From NCBI GenBank assembly GCA_963772645.1, contig CAVYYD010000004.1:1-64000 (forward strand): a DNA stretch of 64,000 bases, read 5' to 3'. A program made the position numbers and the translations under genes. The notes beneath the pieces were generated by a model, which was given only the letters and a program-made list of their open reading frames with translations, had not been told where the DNA came from and made no database searches. The DNA is from DASSQJ01 sp963772645. Its GTDB lineage: Bacteria; Actinomycetota; Actinomycetes; Actinomycetales; Dermatophilaceae. This document shows, in pieces, positions 1 to 8,980 of this stretch (position 1 is the stretch's first letter; each line of letters begins with the position of its first letter).

Positions 1-69
1 GCGAGGCGCCGCCGGCAGCGGCCACCGTGGGCTGAGGCCCTCGGCGCCGACCGGCCCAGCGGGCAGGTC

Positions 70-75
70 TAGCGT
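70..75 (+). promoter_or_regulatory. Predicted -10 box of a leaderless promoter
   Basis: TAGCGT lies six bases before the ATG at 82, so transcription would begin at or next to the start codon. No Shine-Dalgarno sequence precedes that ATG. The same arrangement recurs at several other genes in the window. Confidence 0.5.
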
Positions 76-81
76 GTCGAC

Positions 82-489
82 ATGGCGGACAACGAGGTGA
101 TGAGGTTCGAGGACGACTGGGCACGAGGGACGCGCTCGCCGCGGGCCGTGTTCGACGCCGGCAAGGAGCCGGACCCGCTCTACACCCTGGCCAACGAGCG
201 CACCTATCTCGCGTGGCTGCGACTGGCGGTGACTCTGCTGGCTGCTGCCGTCGCGGTGGACCGGCTCTTCCTCGAGCGTCCCCGCTACGGGAGCGAGGTC
301 ATAGCCCTCGGGCTCGTTGCGGTCGCGGTGGGCGCGTGCGGGTTGGGAGTGCGCCGCTGGTGGGCCACCGAGCGGGCGTTGCGGCTCCGGAAGCCGCTGC
401 CCGGCTTCGGGAGCCCCTTGCTCGGCGCCCTGGCTGTCCTCCTCGTGGTCGTGGGGGTCATCGTGCTCATCGTCACGCCACGGGGCTGA
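82..489 (+). CDS. DUF202 (YidH-type) small membrane protein
   Basis: A 135-residue protein with three hydrophobic segments (about residues 46-60, 72-90 and 112-132). Before the first is the sequence LANERTYLAWLR, the hallmark of the DUF202/YidH family. Members are inner-membrane proteins with no settled biochemical role. The start is the ATG six bases after a TAGCGT box with no ribosome-binding site, which suggests a leaderless mRNA. It is followed after five bases by a second, shorter DUF202-like gene, so the two probably form a pair of interacting membrane subunits, as YidH and YidG do in other bacteria. That pairing is inference. Confidence 0.85.
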   Translation: MADNEVMRFEDDWARGTRSPRAVFDAGKEPDPLYTLANERTYLAWLRLAVTLLAAAVAVDRLFLERPRYGSEVIALGLVAVAVGACGLGVRRWWATERALRLRKPLPGFGSPLLGALAVLLVVVGVIVLIVTPRG

Positions 490-494
490 GCACC

Positions 495-824
495 ATGCCG
501 GCCGAGCCAGGGCGGGTCTGGGGCCAGCAGTACCCCTTCGAACGCAACCACCTCCAGCGCAGCCTCTCCCTGCTCGCCCTGGGCAGCGTCTTCTCCGTGT
601 CGCTCATCTTCCTGGTCCACGGCGATCGGCCGGCCACCCTCGGCGTGGCGCTGATCGCCGCCGGAGTCGTCAGTGGGCTGGCCGCGGCGTCCCGGCGCCG
701 GTACGCGCACGAGGCGCGACGCGGCTTCAGCGTCCTGCGGACCCGCGGTGGGGGGTTCGTCTTCGCCTCCGCCCTGGCTCTCGTCGTGGTGGCGGGGGTC
801 GTGGTGGCGCTCGTTCTCCAATGA
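495..824 (+). CDS. Second DUF202-like membrane protein
   Basis: A 109-residue protein starting at the ATG five bases after the previous stop. It opens with a short hydrophilic arm containing ERNHLQRSLSLLALG, a diverged version of the DUF202 signature. Three hydrophobic stretches follow (about residues 22-40, 45-61 and 85-107). It is almost certainly translated together with the gene before it. It converges on the secreted hydrolase gene, with 35 bases between the stops. Function unknown. The family call rests on topology, position and the short signature. Confidence 0.7.
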   Translation: MPAEPGRVWGQQYPFERNHLQRSLSLLALGSVFSVSLIFLVHGDRPATLGVALIAAGVVSGLAAASRRRYAHEARRGFSVLRTRGGGFVFASALALVVVAGVVVALVLQ

Positions 825-859
825 CGTGAGCCGCGGGCCGGCCTCCGACGCCCGACCCG

Positions 860-3079
860 TCACGAGGTGGCGGACCCCGGGTAGCTCGTGCAGTACGGCT
901 CGCCGTCCGCCAGCGGGTTGTGCATCGTCAGGTACGGCCGGTCGCTGCAGACGTCGACGACGAGCCCGTCCTGGAGGAACCGCGCCTTCTGGTAGGCCCC
1001 CGCCGGCTCGCGCCGGGGGTGCTCGTGCGGGTCCTCGCCGTAGTCGGCCGGGATGTTGCCGTTGGGCGGCGTGGCGTTGCCGGAGTCCCAGTAGACCATC
1101 GCCGAGCCGCGGTACGGGTAGGTCGCGGTCGGGGTGTAGTACGGGTTCTCCTCCCAGTGCTTGCCCGGGAGGAGCGCCGGGACCATGAGCTTGGCACCGA
1201 TGGTGCGCGCCTCCACCTCGGCCGCGACGTTCGCCACCTGGTGGTCACCGATCGCCACGTGCATGAGGATCGCGTGCTGCGGGGTGTTCGGGAGCGGGTC
1301 GGTCGTCATGTGGTTCGCGTACCCGTCGGCCTCCGCGCGGTCCCACAGCATCTGGAGCAGCACGAAGACGAGCTGCTGCTCCTCGGGCTGCGGGTAGGCC
1401 CGGTAGAGCAGCCCGGCCAGGAAGGGGTTCTTCTCGAAGTCGACGCTGCGGTTGAGCAGCGTCGAGTAGTTCATGCCGGCGACGCCGAGCACACCGCGCT
1501 GGGCGTCCGGGGTGAGCGCCATGTAGGCGCCACCCATGATCGCGCCCTGGCTGTTGCCGTCGTACGCCAGCGGCGAGGTGCCGCCGCGCGGAGCGGTCCG
1601 GATAGCCGGCGTGGAGGTCCCGTGGCCGCGCTGGACCCGGAACGCCGGGTCGGTGGCGAACCCGTCGTGGTGGACCAGGGCACGCCCCACGTACATGAAG
1701 TCGAGGAAGCCCTGCTGGGAGCGGTCGGCGACCGTCTCGAAGCCGGAGATGTCGGTCATCAGCCCGACGACGGTCTGCTGGTCGTCCTGGGCCATGCCGA
1801 TCCACGGGGTGGCGCAGGTGGCGTAGCCGCGCAGGCGCATCTGCAGGCCGGAGCCCCCGTTGACCTCGGACGGGCTGCCGAGGAGGCCGTGCCCGTAGAG
1901 CAGCGGCAGCGCCCGGGCCCTCCCGTCGACCGCGGACTGGGGCAGGTCGCAGATGAACCGGGCCTGCAGGGTGCCGTTCTGGTCGGGGATCCCGTCGTGG
2001 TTCGGGTCGTTGAACACCGACCCGGTGCGCCCGTCGGGGGTGTTGAGGTAGTTGGGCACCGTGACCGTGCCCTCGACCCGGCGAGCGGTGCCGTTGTTCG
2101 TCGCGGGGTCGAGGTTCTCGACCGAGGTGACGCTGAACTGCGGCGCCCGGCCCTGCACCCGTAGGTCGGCGAGGTTCGTGTCGCCGAGCTGCGCGAACGC
2201 CTCGTCGCGCAGGTGCAGCACCGGGGCGGTCAGGGACTGGCGGGACGCCACCGTGAAGTCCCACGTGAGGTAGAGGTCATCCCTCCCGATGCCGGCCCGG
2301 GACAGGGTCGTGAACAGTGAGTCCAGGTGTGCGGACCGGACGTCCTCGACCTGCCCGTCGCGGTACGCGGCGAACGCGCTGCTGGCCGGGACGACCTCGC
2401 CGGCGGCGTTCTTGAGGTGCCGCAGGGCGACGATGTACCGGTGCCCCTCGGTGAGGTTGACCGCCGGTCGCACGATGAGCAGCTGGTGGCCGAGGTCGGT
2501 GTAGGCGCCGGCGCCGGCCCGCTGGGCCGCGTCGAGGGGGTGCTGGTCGATCTCGGACCAGAACGGGACCCGCTGCCCGGTGTCGGCGTCGAGGATCACG
2601 ATCGGAGCGTCGGCGGCGCGGTAGCGGTCGATGTCCGCCAGCTGGTCGCGGTAGTCGAAGTACCCGAGCTCGTTGGGGGCGGCGGCGGAGTGCGGCTCGC
2701 CGCTCGTGCCCCATGTCTGGTGCAGGTCGATGCCGGGCACGTAGGTGAGGATGGGGGAGCCGGGCGAGAACCCGTCGTTGCGGTTCCAGGACGTGGGGTC
2801 CACGTGGTGACCCGTGAGCTGGCTGACCGGTGTGGACGTCGCGTCGAGGTGCACCCGGCGGCCGGTGGCGCTCGTCGGGTCGGCGACCGTGAAGACGTCG
2901 TTGGGGAAGGGCAACAGGCACAGGGCGGAGTCGAGGTCGTCGCAGGCGAGGGCGGGCGGCGGGGCCGCCTCGTTCGCCCCCGGCGGCTGGGCGGCGGTGA
3001 CCGCTGCCGTGGTTGCGGTCATGGCGCTCACCACCCCGGTCACGAGAACCATGCGGATCCGCCAGCGTGCTGTCGCCAT
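860..3079 (-). CDS. Secreted alpha/beta-hydrolase (lipase/esterase-like), 739 aa
   Basis: The ATG at 3079 is chosen because AGGAGGG lies about eight bases before it; an upstream in-frame start at 3112 lacks this. The N-terminus has two arginines, a hydrophobic stretch (about residues 10-30) and an AxA-like cleavage site, so export by Sec is likely. The mature start contains CDDLDSALCLLPFPNDVFT, resembling the N-terminal segment of bacterial virulence-factor-type lipases. The nucleophile elbow is GNSQG, in the sequence YDGNSQGAIMGG. A later GDHQV is a plausible site for the catalytic histidine. The N-terminal half looks like a beta-rich accessory domain. The substrate is unknown; an extracellular ester seems likely. 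The gene is divergent from the metal-sensor gene. Confidence 0.75.
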   Translation of the reverse strand: MATARWRIRMVLVTGVVSAMTATTAAVTAAQPPGANEAAPPPALACDDLDSALCLLPFPNDVFTVADPTSATGRRVHLDATSTPVSQLTGHHVDPTSWNRNDGFSPGSPILTYVPGIDLHQTWGTSGEPHSAAAPNELGYFDYRDQLADIDRYRAADAPIVILDADTGQRVPFWSEIDQHPLDAAQRAGAGAYTDLGHQLLIVRPAVNLTEGHRYIVALRHLKNAAGEVVPASSAFAAYRDGQVEDVRSAHLDSLFTTLSRAGIGRDDLYLTWDFTVASRQSLTAPVLHLRDEAFAQLGDTNLADLRVQGRAPQFSVTSVENLDPATNNGTARRVEGTVTVPNYLNTPDGRTGSVFNDPNHDGIPDQNGTLQARFICDLPQSAVDGRARALPLLYGHGLLGSPSEVNGGSGLQMRLRGYATCATPWIGMAQDDQQTVVGLMTDISGFETVADRSQQGFLDFMYVGRALVHHDGFATDPAFRVQRGHGTSTPAIRTAPRGGTSPLAYDGNSQGAIMGGAYMALTPDAQRGVLGVAGMNYSTLLNRSVDFEKNPFLAGLLYRAYPQPEEQQLVFVLLQMLWDRAEADGYANHMTTDPLPNTPQHAILMHVAIGDHQVANVAAEVEARTIGAKLMVPALLPGKHWEENPYYTPTATYPYRGSAMVYWDSGNATPPNGNIPADYGEDPHEHPRREPAGAYQKARFLQDGLVVDVCSDRPYLTMHNPLADGEPYCTSYPGSATS

Positions 3080-3203
3080 GCCGAGTTCCCTCCTGGTGAG
3101 TCGCACTGTCAAAGGAAGTACGCGGCGGCCGACCTGTCAAGGGATGCGCGCCATCCGCCGGGGGTGCGGACGGGCCCCATGGGGGAGGATGCCTCCATTT
3201 CTG

Positions 3204-3209
3204 TACTCT
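3204..3209 (+). promoter_or_regulatory. Predicted -10 box of the arsR/cation-efflux operon
   Basis: TACTCT ends six bases before the ATG at 3216 and no ribosome-binding site intervenes, predicting a leaderless transcript. Overlapping the start codon is an inverted repeat, TTGCG-N6-CGCAA (3210-3225), well placed to be the operator of the ArsR protein. The operator call is inference. Confidence 0.4.
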
Positions 3210-3215
3210 TTGCGC

Positions 3216-3572
3216 ATGCACGCAACTCCACAGGAGCCGGTGTGGCCCGATGAGGTGGTCTCCCTGGCCGTCGAGGTCTTGAGGGTGCTCGCGGATCCGA
3301 CGCGGTTGCACCTGGCCGGACTGCTGTTGGACGACGAGCGGTCGGTGTCCGAGCTCGCCGCCCTGCTGGGCAAGCCGGTGCCCGGGGTGTCACAGCACCT
3401 GGCGCGGATGCGGATGGCGCGGCTGGTGACGACCCGCAAGCAGGGTACGTCGGTGTTGTACCGTGTCGAGAACGGCCACGTACGGCAGCTGGTGGTCGAC
3501 ACCATCGGCCATGTCGAGCATCTCCTCACCGACGTGCCGGCGCACCACCGCCCGCTGGAGGCCCGGTCGTGA
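3216..3572 (+). CDS. ArsR-family metal sensor (alpha5-type)
   Basis: A 118-residue winged-helix repressor. The HTH core runs from about residue 22 (LRVLADPTRLHLAGLL) through VSELAALLG and a recognition helix around GVSQHLARM, followed by the wing. Near the C-terminus Asn86-Gly-His88 is followed by His99 and His102, spacing that matches the D-x-H-x10-H-x2-H alpha5 site of CzrA/NmtR-type Zn, Co or Ni sensors, with Asn in place of the first Asp. There are no cysteines, so it is not an arsenite sensor of the CxC type. It overlaps the next gene by four bases (GTGA). The natural reading is a repressor of the cation exporter, released when metal binds. Confidence 0.85.
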   Translation: MHATPQEPVWPDEVVSLAVEVLRVLADPTRLHLAGLLLDDERSVSELAALLGKPVPGVSQHLARMRMARLVTTRKQGTSVLYRVENGHVRQLVVDTIGHVEHLLTDVPAHHRPLEARS

Positions 3573-4615
3573 CCCACAAGCTGCGAGCCCTCGAGCAGGC
3601 CCACCTCGGTGACCAGGAGCACGGGCACGATCACCACGAGCACGCCCACGGGTTGCCGGCGCGGCTGCGGCACGCGTTGAGCGAGGTGTTCGGGGCCCAC
3701 GCGCACGACACCGCGGAGCAGGTCGACGATGCGTTGGAGGCCAACGCCCGCGGGAGGAAGGCGCTGTGGATCAGTCTTGTCGCCCTCGGGGCCACCGCGT
3801 TGTCCCAGGGGGCGATCGTGGCGCTGACGGGGTCGGTCGCGCTGCTGGGGGACACCTTGCACAACGTGGCCGACGCGGCCACCGCCATCCCGCTGTTGGT
3901 CGCGTTCTGGTTGGCGAGGCGGTCCGCGAACGACCGGTTCACCTACGGGTACGGGCGTGCCGAGGACCTTGCCGGGGTCTTCGTGGTTGCGATGATCGCC
4001 CTCTCCAGCGTCGTCGCCGCGTGGGAGGCGGTCGACCGCCTGGTCAACCCCCGGGACGTCAGGTACCTCTGGGCCGTCGCGGCCGCCGGCCTCGTCGGGT
4101 TCGTCGGCAACGAGCTGGTGGCCCGGTACCGCATCCGGGTGGGCACCCAGATCGGATCGGCGGCGTTGGTGGCCGACGGCCTGCACGCCCGGACGGACGG
4201 GTTCACCTCACTGGCCGTCGTGGTCGGCGCCGGTGGTGTCGCGGTGGGCCTGCCCTGGGCCGACCCGGTCATCGGCCTTCTCATCGCGGTGGCGATCCTC
4301 GGTGTGCTCCGCTCCGCGGTCGCCCAGGTCGGTGCGCGGTTGATGGACGCAGTCGACCCTCGGTTGGTCGCCCGGGCCAGGGATGCGATCGCCAGCGTCG
4401 ACGGGGTGCTCGACATCACGCAGGTCCGTCTGCGGTGGGTCGGGCACACCTTGCACGCCGACGCCGACATCATCGTCACGCGTTCGCTCAGCCTCGCCGA
4501 GGGGCACGAGGTCGCGCACCACGCGGAGGAGCACCTGATCGAGGCGCTGCCCCGGCTGCACCGCGCGGTGATCCACGTCAGCCCAGAGGCGGCCCACCCC
4601 GTACCGGGCTCGTGA
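3569..4615 (+). CDS. Cation diffusion facilitator (Zn/Co/Cd efflux)
   Basis: A 348-residue CDF transporter with a GTG start overlapping the sensor's stop. The N-terminal tail is histidine-rich (His/Asp/Glu clusters at about residues 11-28 and near residue 45). Transmembrane segments run from about residue 65 to 245. Both metal-coordinating HxxxD motifs are present: LGDTLHNVADA in TM2 and ADGLHARTDGFTS in TM5. The cytoplasmic C-terminal ferredoxin-like domain begins near residue 265. The protein would exchange protons for divalent metal across the inner membrane. The exact metal cannot be read from sequence; the upstream alpha5-type sensor argues for Zn, Co or Ni. Confidence 0.9.
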   Translation: MTHKLRALEQAHLGDQEHGHDHHEHAHGLPARLRHALSEVFGAHAHDTAEQVDDALEANARGRKALWISLVALGATALSQGAIVALTGSVALLGDTLHNVADAATAIPLLVAFWLARRSANDRFTYGYGRAEDLAGVFVVAMIALSSVVAAWEAVDRLVNPRDVRYLWAVAAAGLVGFVGNELVARYRIRVGTQIGSAALVADGLHARTDGFTSLAVVVGAGGVAVGLPWADPVIGLLIAVAILGVLRSAVAQVGARLMDAVDPRLVARARDAIASVDGVLDITQVRLRWVGHTLHADADIIVTRSLSLAEGHEVAHHAEEHLIEALPRLHRAVIHVSPEAAHPVPGS

Positions 4616-4637
4616 GACCGGTGGTCCCGTCGACGAA

Positions 4638-5666
4638 CTAGCCGCCTTCGAGGCGGCGCCCACGCTGGTTGATGCCCAGCTCCCCGTACGGGTAGTCGGC
4701 GGCATGGAGGTCGCTCGCCTCGTCGAGCAGCGCGCACTCGTCCGCCGACAGCTCCAGTCCGGCCGCCCGTAGGTTCGTCTCGAGCTGCCCGGTCGTTCGG
4801 GCACCGATGATCGTCGAGACCACCGCCGGACGGTTGTTCACCCAGGCGAGCGCGACCTCGGCCATGGAGACCCCACGGCTCTGGGCGACCTGGCTCACGG
4901 CGTCGATCACCCGCCACGTCCGGTCGCTTCCGCGTCTGTCGTACGCCTCCATCCCGCGGCCGGGGTCCTCGCCGAGCCGCGTGGCGCCGGTCGGCCGTTG
5001 GTCGCGCCGGTACTTGCCGGAGAGCCAGCCCCCTCCGAGCGGGCTCCAGGGCAGCAGGCCCATGCCGACGTCGCGCGCCGCGGGCACGATCTCCCACTCG
5101 ATCTCGCGGACGATGAGGCTGTACTGCGGCTGCAGCGTGACCGGCTCGCGCAGACCCAACGCCCGTGCGGTGAGCACCGCCTTCGTCAGCTGCCACCCGG
5201 TGAAGTTCGACAGGCCGTAGTACCGGATCTTCCCGGCCTGCGCGAACCCGTCGAGCGTCCGCAGCGTCTCCTCGATCGGGGTGTGCGGGTCGTAGGCGTG
5301 CACCTGGTAGAGGTCGACGACGTCGACGCCGAGCCGGCGGAGCGACGCGTCGAGGGCGCGGGTCAGGTGACGTGCCGACAGGCCGTTGCCGTTGGGCGTC
5401 GGACCGGTGGCGAACCTGCCCTTGGTGGCGATGACGACACGCTCGGTGACATCGGACGGGCGGGCCGCCAGCCAGCGGCCGATGATCTCCTCGGAGACAC
5501 CCGCGGAGTAGACGTCCGCGGTGTCCACGAGCGTCCCCCCGGCGTCGACGAACATGTCGAGCTGGTCGTGCGAGCCGGCCTCGTCGGTCTCGGCCCCGAA
5601 CGTCATGGTGCCCAGGCACAGCTCCGAGACCGCGCAGCCACTGTTGCCCAGCCGTCGGTAGCGCAT
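4638..5666 (-). CDS. Aldo/keto reductase, 342 aa
   Basis: An NADP-dependent (beta/alpha)8 reductase. The catalytic tetrad is visible as Asp48 and Tyr53 (LVDTADVYS), Lys82 (ATKGR) and His123 (YQVHAYD). The N-terminus MRYRRLGNSG and the C-terminal nucleotide-binding region (STIIGARTTGQLETNL) fit the larger aldo/keto reductases of the YajO/Tas type. These act on aldehydes and ketones of unknown identity. The ATG at 5666 lies six bases from a TAGGGT box, so the mRNA is probably leaderless. The gene is divergent from the large LuxR-type regulator, with 17 bases between the starts. Confidence 0.88.
   Translation of the reverse strand: MRYRRLGNSGCAVSELCLGTMTFGAETDEAGSHDQLDMFVDAGGTLVDTADVYSAGVSEEIIGRWLAARPSDVTERVVIATKGRFATGPTPNGNGLSARHLTRALDASLRRLGVDVVDLYQVHAYDPHTPIEETLRTLDGFAQAGKIRYYGLSNFTGWQLTKAVLTARALGLREPVTLQPQYSLIVREIEWEIVPAARDVGMGLLPWSPLGGGWLSGKYRRDQRPTGATRLGEDPGRGMEAYDRRGSDRTWRVIDAVSQVAQSRGVSMAEVALAWVNNRPAVVSTIIGARTTGQLETNLRAAGLELSADECALLDEASDLHAADYPYGELGINQRGRRLEGG
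4641..4657. terminator. Short GC hairpin between convergent genes
   Basis: GCCGCCT-TCG-AGGCGGC forms a 7-bp stem. It lies within the last codons of the aldo/keto reductase and 25 bases past the cation-efflux stop, so it could serve both strands. No T-tract follows. Confidence 0.35.
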
Positions 5667-5672
5667 CGGTCC

Positions 5673-5678
5673 ACCCTA
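5673..5678 (-). promoter_or_regulatory. Predicted -10 box of a leaderless promoter
   Basis: On the minus strand TAGGGT ends six bases before the ATG at 5666. It sits in the very short gap shared with the divergent regulator gene. Confidence 0.45.
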
Positions 5679-5683
5679 GTGGT

Positions 5684-8545
5684 GTGCCGGTCTGGCGCTC
5701 TGGACGCGGGCCACGGGGTGCGGGACCCTTGGGCGTGGTGGCTGCGCAGGGGGTGGTCGGGCGCGGGGTCGAGTTGGCGACGGCCGAGGCGGCCGTCGCG
5801 GCGCTGGCCACGGGACGGTCCTCCGCCCTCGTCATCGAGGGGGAGGCCGGCATCGGCAAGACCTGCCTCGTCGAGGCGATCATCGACACGGCCCCCCCGC
5901 TGGGTGTCTCGGTGCTTCGCGGGCAGGCCCACCCCTTCGAGCGCACCCGCCCGTTCGGGGTGGTCGCGACCGCGCTGGGCCTCCGCCGGCGGTCCACCGA
6001 TCCGCGCAGAGCGGCCCTCGCGGCACTGCTCGCCGGGGGCGACGCGGCGCGGGGAGCGGACGACCTGCAGTACCGCGTCGTCGAGGAGGTCGTCGACCTC
6101 GTCGAGGCATCCTGCGCGGACCGCCCCGTGCTGCTCGTGGCCGAGGACCTGCACTGGTCCGATGCCGCGAGCCTGCTGACGATCTCGACCCTCGTGCGGC
6201 GGCTGCCGCTCTCGGCCCTCCTCGTCGTGGTCACGGTCCGGCCGTCGCCCCTGCCCGCAGACGTCGTGCGCCTCCTCGAGGACCTGACGGAGGCGGGCGC
6301 GCCCACCCTCCGACTCGGTCCGCTGACCCCTGCGGAAACCCTGGCACTGGCCACCGACCGGCTCGGCGTGCCCCCCGGCCCGGCGATCACCGCGATGCTC
6401 GCCGGGGCCGGCGGGAACCCGTTGTGGGCGTTGGCGCTCCTGCGCGCGCTGGCCGACGAGGGGCTGCTGCACCGCACCGACAGCGGTGTCGAGGCGACGA
6501 CGACCGAGCTCCCGGCCTCGCTGAGCGAGCTGGTCGCACGCAGGCTCCGGGACCTGCCCGAGGAGACCCTCGACCTGCTCCGGATCGCAGCGGTGCTCGG
6601 GGATGCCGTGGCGTTGCGTGACGTCGCCGCCGTCGCGCGGGGGTCCGAGACCGACGTCGCCGCTCGTCTCCGTCCCGCCTACGACGCGCGCCTGCTCGTC
6701 CGGGCCGACGACCGGGTGACCTTCAGGCACCAGCTCGTGCACGACGCCATCCACCAGGACATCCCGACGCCGACCCGGCGAGCCCTGCACCGTGAGGCCG
6801 CCGCCGCCCTCATGGCCGCCGGCGTGGAGCCCCTCGACGTGGCCGACCACCTCGTGCTCGGCGCGGAGCGGGGCGACGAGGAGGCGGTCGGCTGGCTGCG
6901 CACCGGCGCCCGGGAGGCGGCCACCCGATCGCCCTCCGTCGCCGTCGAGCTCCTCCGCCGGGCCGAGGGGCTGCTGCCGGGCGGACACCCCGACGCGGAC
7001 GTCGTGTCGGTCGAGATCGTCGAGGCGATGCTCCGAGCGGGGCTGGTGACCGAGGCTGCGGCCCGGGCCGAGGCCGTCCTCGCCCGACGGCACGCCGTCG
7101 AGGTCGACACCCCGCTGCGTCTCGCCCTGGTCGGCGCGCTCGCCCTGCAGAACCGGGCCGACGAGCTCGTCGCCGTGGCCCGCGACGCGCTCGGGAGCCT
7201 GGGGCCCGCCGAGCAGGTCCCGGTGCTGGCCCAGCAGAGCTGGGCCCTGACCTACCGCGGCGACCCGAGGGCGGGGGAGGAGGTGGCTCGGCGGGCGCTG
7301 GTCACGGCCGAGGGGATCCCGCACGGCGGGATGACGGTCTGGGCCCTCACCGCCCTGCTCGTCGCGGAGGGGCGCCAGGGTCGCTTCGGTGAGGCGCTCG
7401 CCGATGCCCGACGCGCCGACGCCCTGGCGGCCGGCTCCCTCGACACGCGCTCGCTGCCGCTCCAGCCACGGCTCTTCCTCGGCCTCGCGCTCTTCGACGC
7501 CGACCTCGTCGCGGAGGCCCGCACGGCCTACCGCGCGGCCCTCGACGACGAGTTCGGGTCGGGGTGGTGGCTCGCCGACACGTTGATGGCCGATGCCGAG
7601 GCGTGCTTCGCGGTGGGCGAGTGGGACGACGCCGTGCCACGGCTGGTGGCAGGTGGGGAGGCGGCGCGGGAGAAGAGCCATCCGCTGCTGCTGTCACAGT
7701 CGCTCGTGCACCGAACCGTCATCGCCACCGCCACCGGCGACCTCGCGGTGGCGTCCGAGCTCGCGGGCGGGCTCGCCGGGGCGGTCGCCGGCGAGGAGCT
7801 CCCGTACAACGCCGGCGCCGTGGCCTTCGCGCTCTCCGGCCTCAGAGCAGCGACCGGGGACCGGCAGGGCGCGTACGACCTCCTGCTGCGGTGCTGGCGC
7901 TCCGATGCTGCCGGTGGGAGCCGGTACTACCACCGCCGGCTCGCCCCCGACCTCGTGCGCCTGGCCCTCGCCCTGGGGCACCCGCACGTCGCCACCGAGG
8001 TGGCCGACACCCTTGCCGACGACGTGGCCCTCGCGCCCGATGTCGGGTCGGTCCGCGGCACCGCCCTGCGATGTCGGGCCCTCGTCGACGAGGCGGCCGA
8101 CGCCGCGCTGGAGGCCGTGGACCTGGCTCGCCACGCCCCCCTCCTCCTCGAGCACAGTGGCGCCTGCGAGGACGCCGCGACCCTCCTGGCCCGGTCCGGG
8201 CGTCGGGACGAGGCGGTCGAGCTGCTCCTCGAGGCGCTCGACCTGCACGAGCGCGCCGGAGCGACGGCGTGGGCCGGACGGGTCCGGGGGCAGCTGCGGG
8301 CGCTCGGCGCCCACCCCGGGGCGCGCGGTGCGCGGGACCGACCCGACGCGGGGTGGGAGAGCCTCACCGCGACCGAGCGCGCCGTGTCGCTGCTCGTCGC
8401 CGAGGGGCTCACCAACGGCGCCGTCGCCAAGCGGCTGTACGTCTCGCCGCACACCGTGAACACCCACCTCCGGCACGTCTTCGCGAAGCTCCGGGTGTCG
8501 AACCGGGTCGCGCTCGCCGGCGTGGTGCATCGCGCGATCGAGTGA
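5684..8545 (+). CDS. LAL-type LuxR transcriptional regulator with AAA ATPase
   Basis: A 953-residue regulator of the MalT/LAL type. The Walker A motif GEAGIGKT is at residues 53-60 and a Walker B-like strand VLLVAEDLHWSD lies near residue 150. A long helical, TPR-like middle region follows. The C-terminal GerE/LuxR helix-turn-helix begins near residue 890 (LTATERAVSLLVAEGLTNGAVA, then VSPHTVNTHLRHVFAKL). Such proteins bind ATP and an inducer and activate nearby genes. The start is uncertain: GTG at 5684 or GTGs at 5735/5738, none with a good ribosome site. The five small co-directional genes from 8674 are its obvious candidate targets. Confidence 0.85.
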   Translation: MPVWRSGRGPRGAGPLGVVAAQGVVGRGVELATAEAAVAALATGRSSALVIEGEAGIGKTCLVEAIIDTAPPLGVSVLRGQAHPFERTRPFGVVATALGLRRRSTDPRRAALAALLAGGDAARGADDLQYRVVEEVVDLVEASCADRPVLLVAEDLHWSDAASLLTISTLVRRLPLSALLVVVTVRPSPLPADVVRLLEDLTEAGAPTLRLGPLTPAETLALATDRLGVPPGPAITAMLAGAGGNPLWALALLRALADEGLLHRTDSGVEATTTELPASLSELVARRLRDLPEETLDLLRIAAVLGDAVALRDVAAVARGSETDVAARLRPAYDARLLVRADDRVTFRHQLVHDAIHQDIPTPTRRALHREAAAALMAAGVEPLDVADHLVLGAERGDEEAVGWLRTGAREAATRSPSVAVELLRRAEGLLPGGHPDADVVSVEIVEAMLRAGLVTEAAARAEAVLARRHAVEVDTPLRLALVGALALQNRADELVAVARDALGSLGPAEQVPVLAQQSWALTYRGDPRAGEEVARRALVTAEGIPHGGMTVWALTALLVAEGRQGRFGEALADARRADALAAGSLDTRSLPLQPRLFLGLALFDADLVAEARTAYRAALDDEFGSGWWLADTLMADAEACFAVGEWDDAVPRLVAGGEAAREKSHPLLLSQSLVHRTVIATATGDLAVASELAGGLAGAVAGEELPYNAGAVAFALSGLRAATGDRQGAYDLLLRCWRSDAAGGSRYYHRRLAPDLVRLALALGHPHVATEVADTLADDVALAPDVGSVRGTALRCRALVDEAADAALEAVDLARHAPLLLEHSGACEDAATLLARSGRRDEAVELLLEALDLHERAGATAWAGRVRGQLRALGAHPGARGARDRPDAGWESLTATERAVSLLVAEGLTNGAVAKRLYVSPHTVNTHLRHVFAKLRVSNRVALAGVVHRAIE

Positions 8546-8673
8546 TGTTCCCGGGCCCCGGACGGGGCAGGATCGGGCATCACCCGCAGTCCCGCGCTCC
8601 CGTGGCCCCCGGTCCGGCGGTCCCACACCGGGCCCGGCGCTGCGGCGCCACGAGCGACGAAGGAGCGTCCGCC

Positions 8674-8958
8674 ATGCCCATCACCGTCGTGATCGAGTTC
8701 CGTGCCAGGCCCGGGGGGCGAGAGGAGCTGAGGAGCGTGCTCGCCGGCATCTCCGCCACGCACGGGCCGAGTGCACCCGGCTTCCTCGGGAGCACCGTGT
8801 ACACCACCCTCGACGAGGAGGACGGGCTGGTCGAGATCGCGCAGTGGGAGTCCGAGCAGGCCCAGGCGTGGGCGGTCCAGGCCGCCATGTCCACCGGCGT
8901 CTACGCGCCGGTCGTCGAGCTCGTCGCGGCACCCTTCCGCGCCACCCGGATCGGCTGA
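8674..8958 (+). CDS. Antibiotic-biosynthesis-monooxygenase-like (ABM) protein, 94 aa
   Basis: A small dimeric alpha+beta-barrel (ferredoxin-like) protein. It starts ITVVIEFRARPGGREELRSVL, the usual ABM opening, and contains VEIAQWESEQAQ in the second half. The ATG at 8674 has AAGGAG eight bases upstream. Family members include quinol/anthrone monooxygenases, haem-degrading enzymes and many of unknown function. It is the first of five small genes downstream of the LAL regulator, three of them of the same general fold. Substrate not predictable. Confidence 0.75.
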   Translation: MPITVVIEFRARPGGREELRSVLAGISATHGPSAPGFLGSTVYTTLDEEDGLVEIAQWESEQAQAWAVQAAMSTGVYAPVVELVAAPFRATRIG

Positions 8959-8980
8959 CCGGCCGCCGCCGGTGACCCCC

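Noticed and set aside
1..81. Possible 3' end of an upstream gene
   Set aside because: A TGA is present, but too little sequence is available to recognise a product.
285..863. Long open frames antisense to real genes (also 3943-6477, 9933-11060, 33119-35812, 37867-41337, 55070-57745 and others)
   Set aside because: They are shadows created by the very high GC content. Their compositions are extreme in Arg, Gly, Pro or Ala, no domains are recognisable, and each lies opposite a gene with clear motifs.
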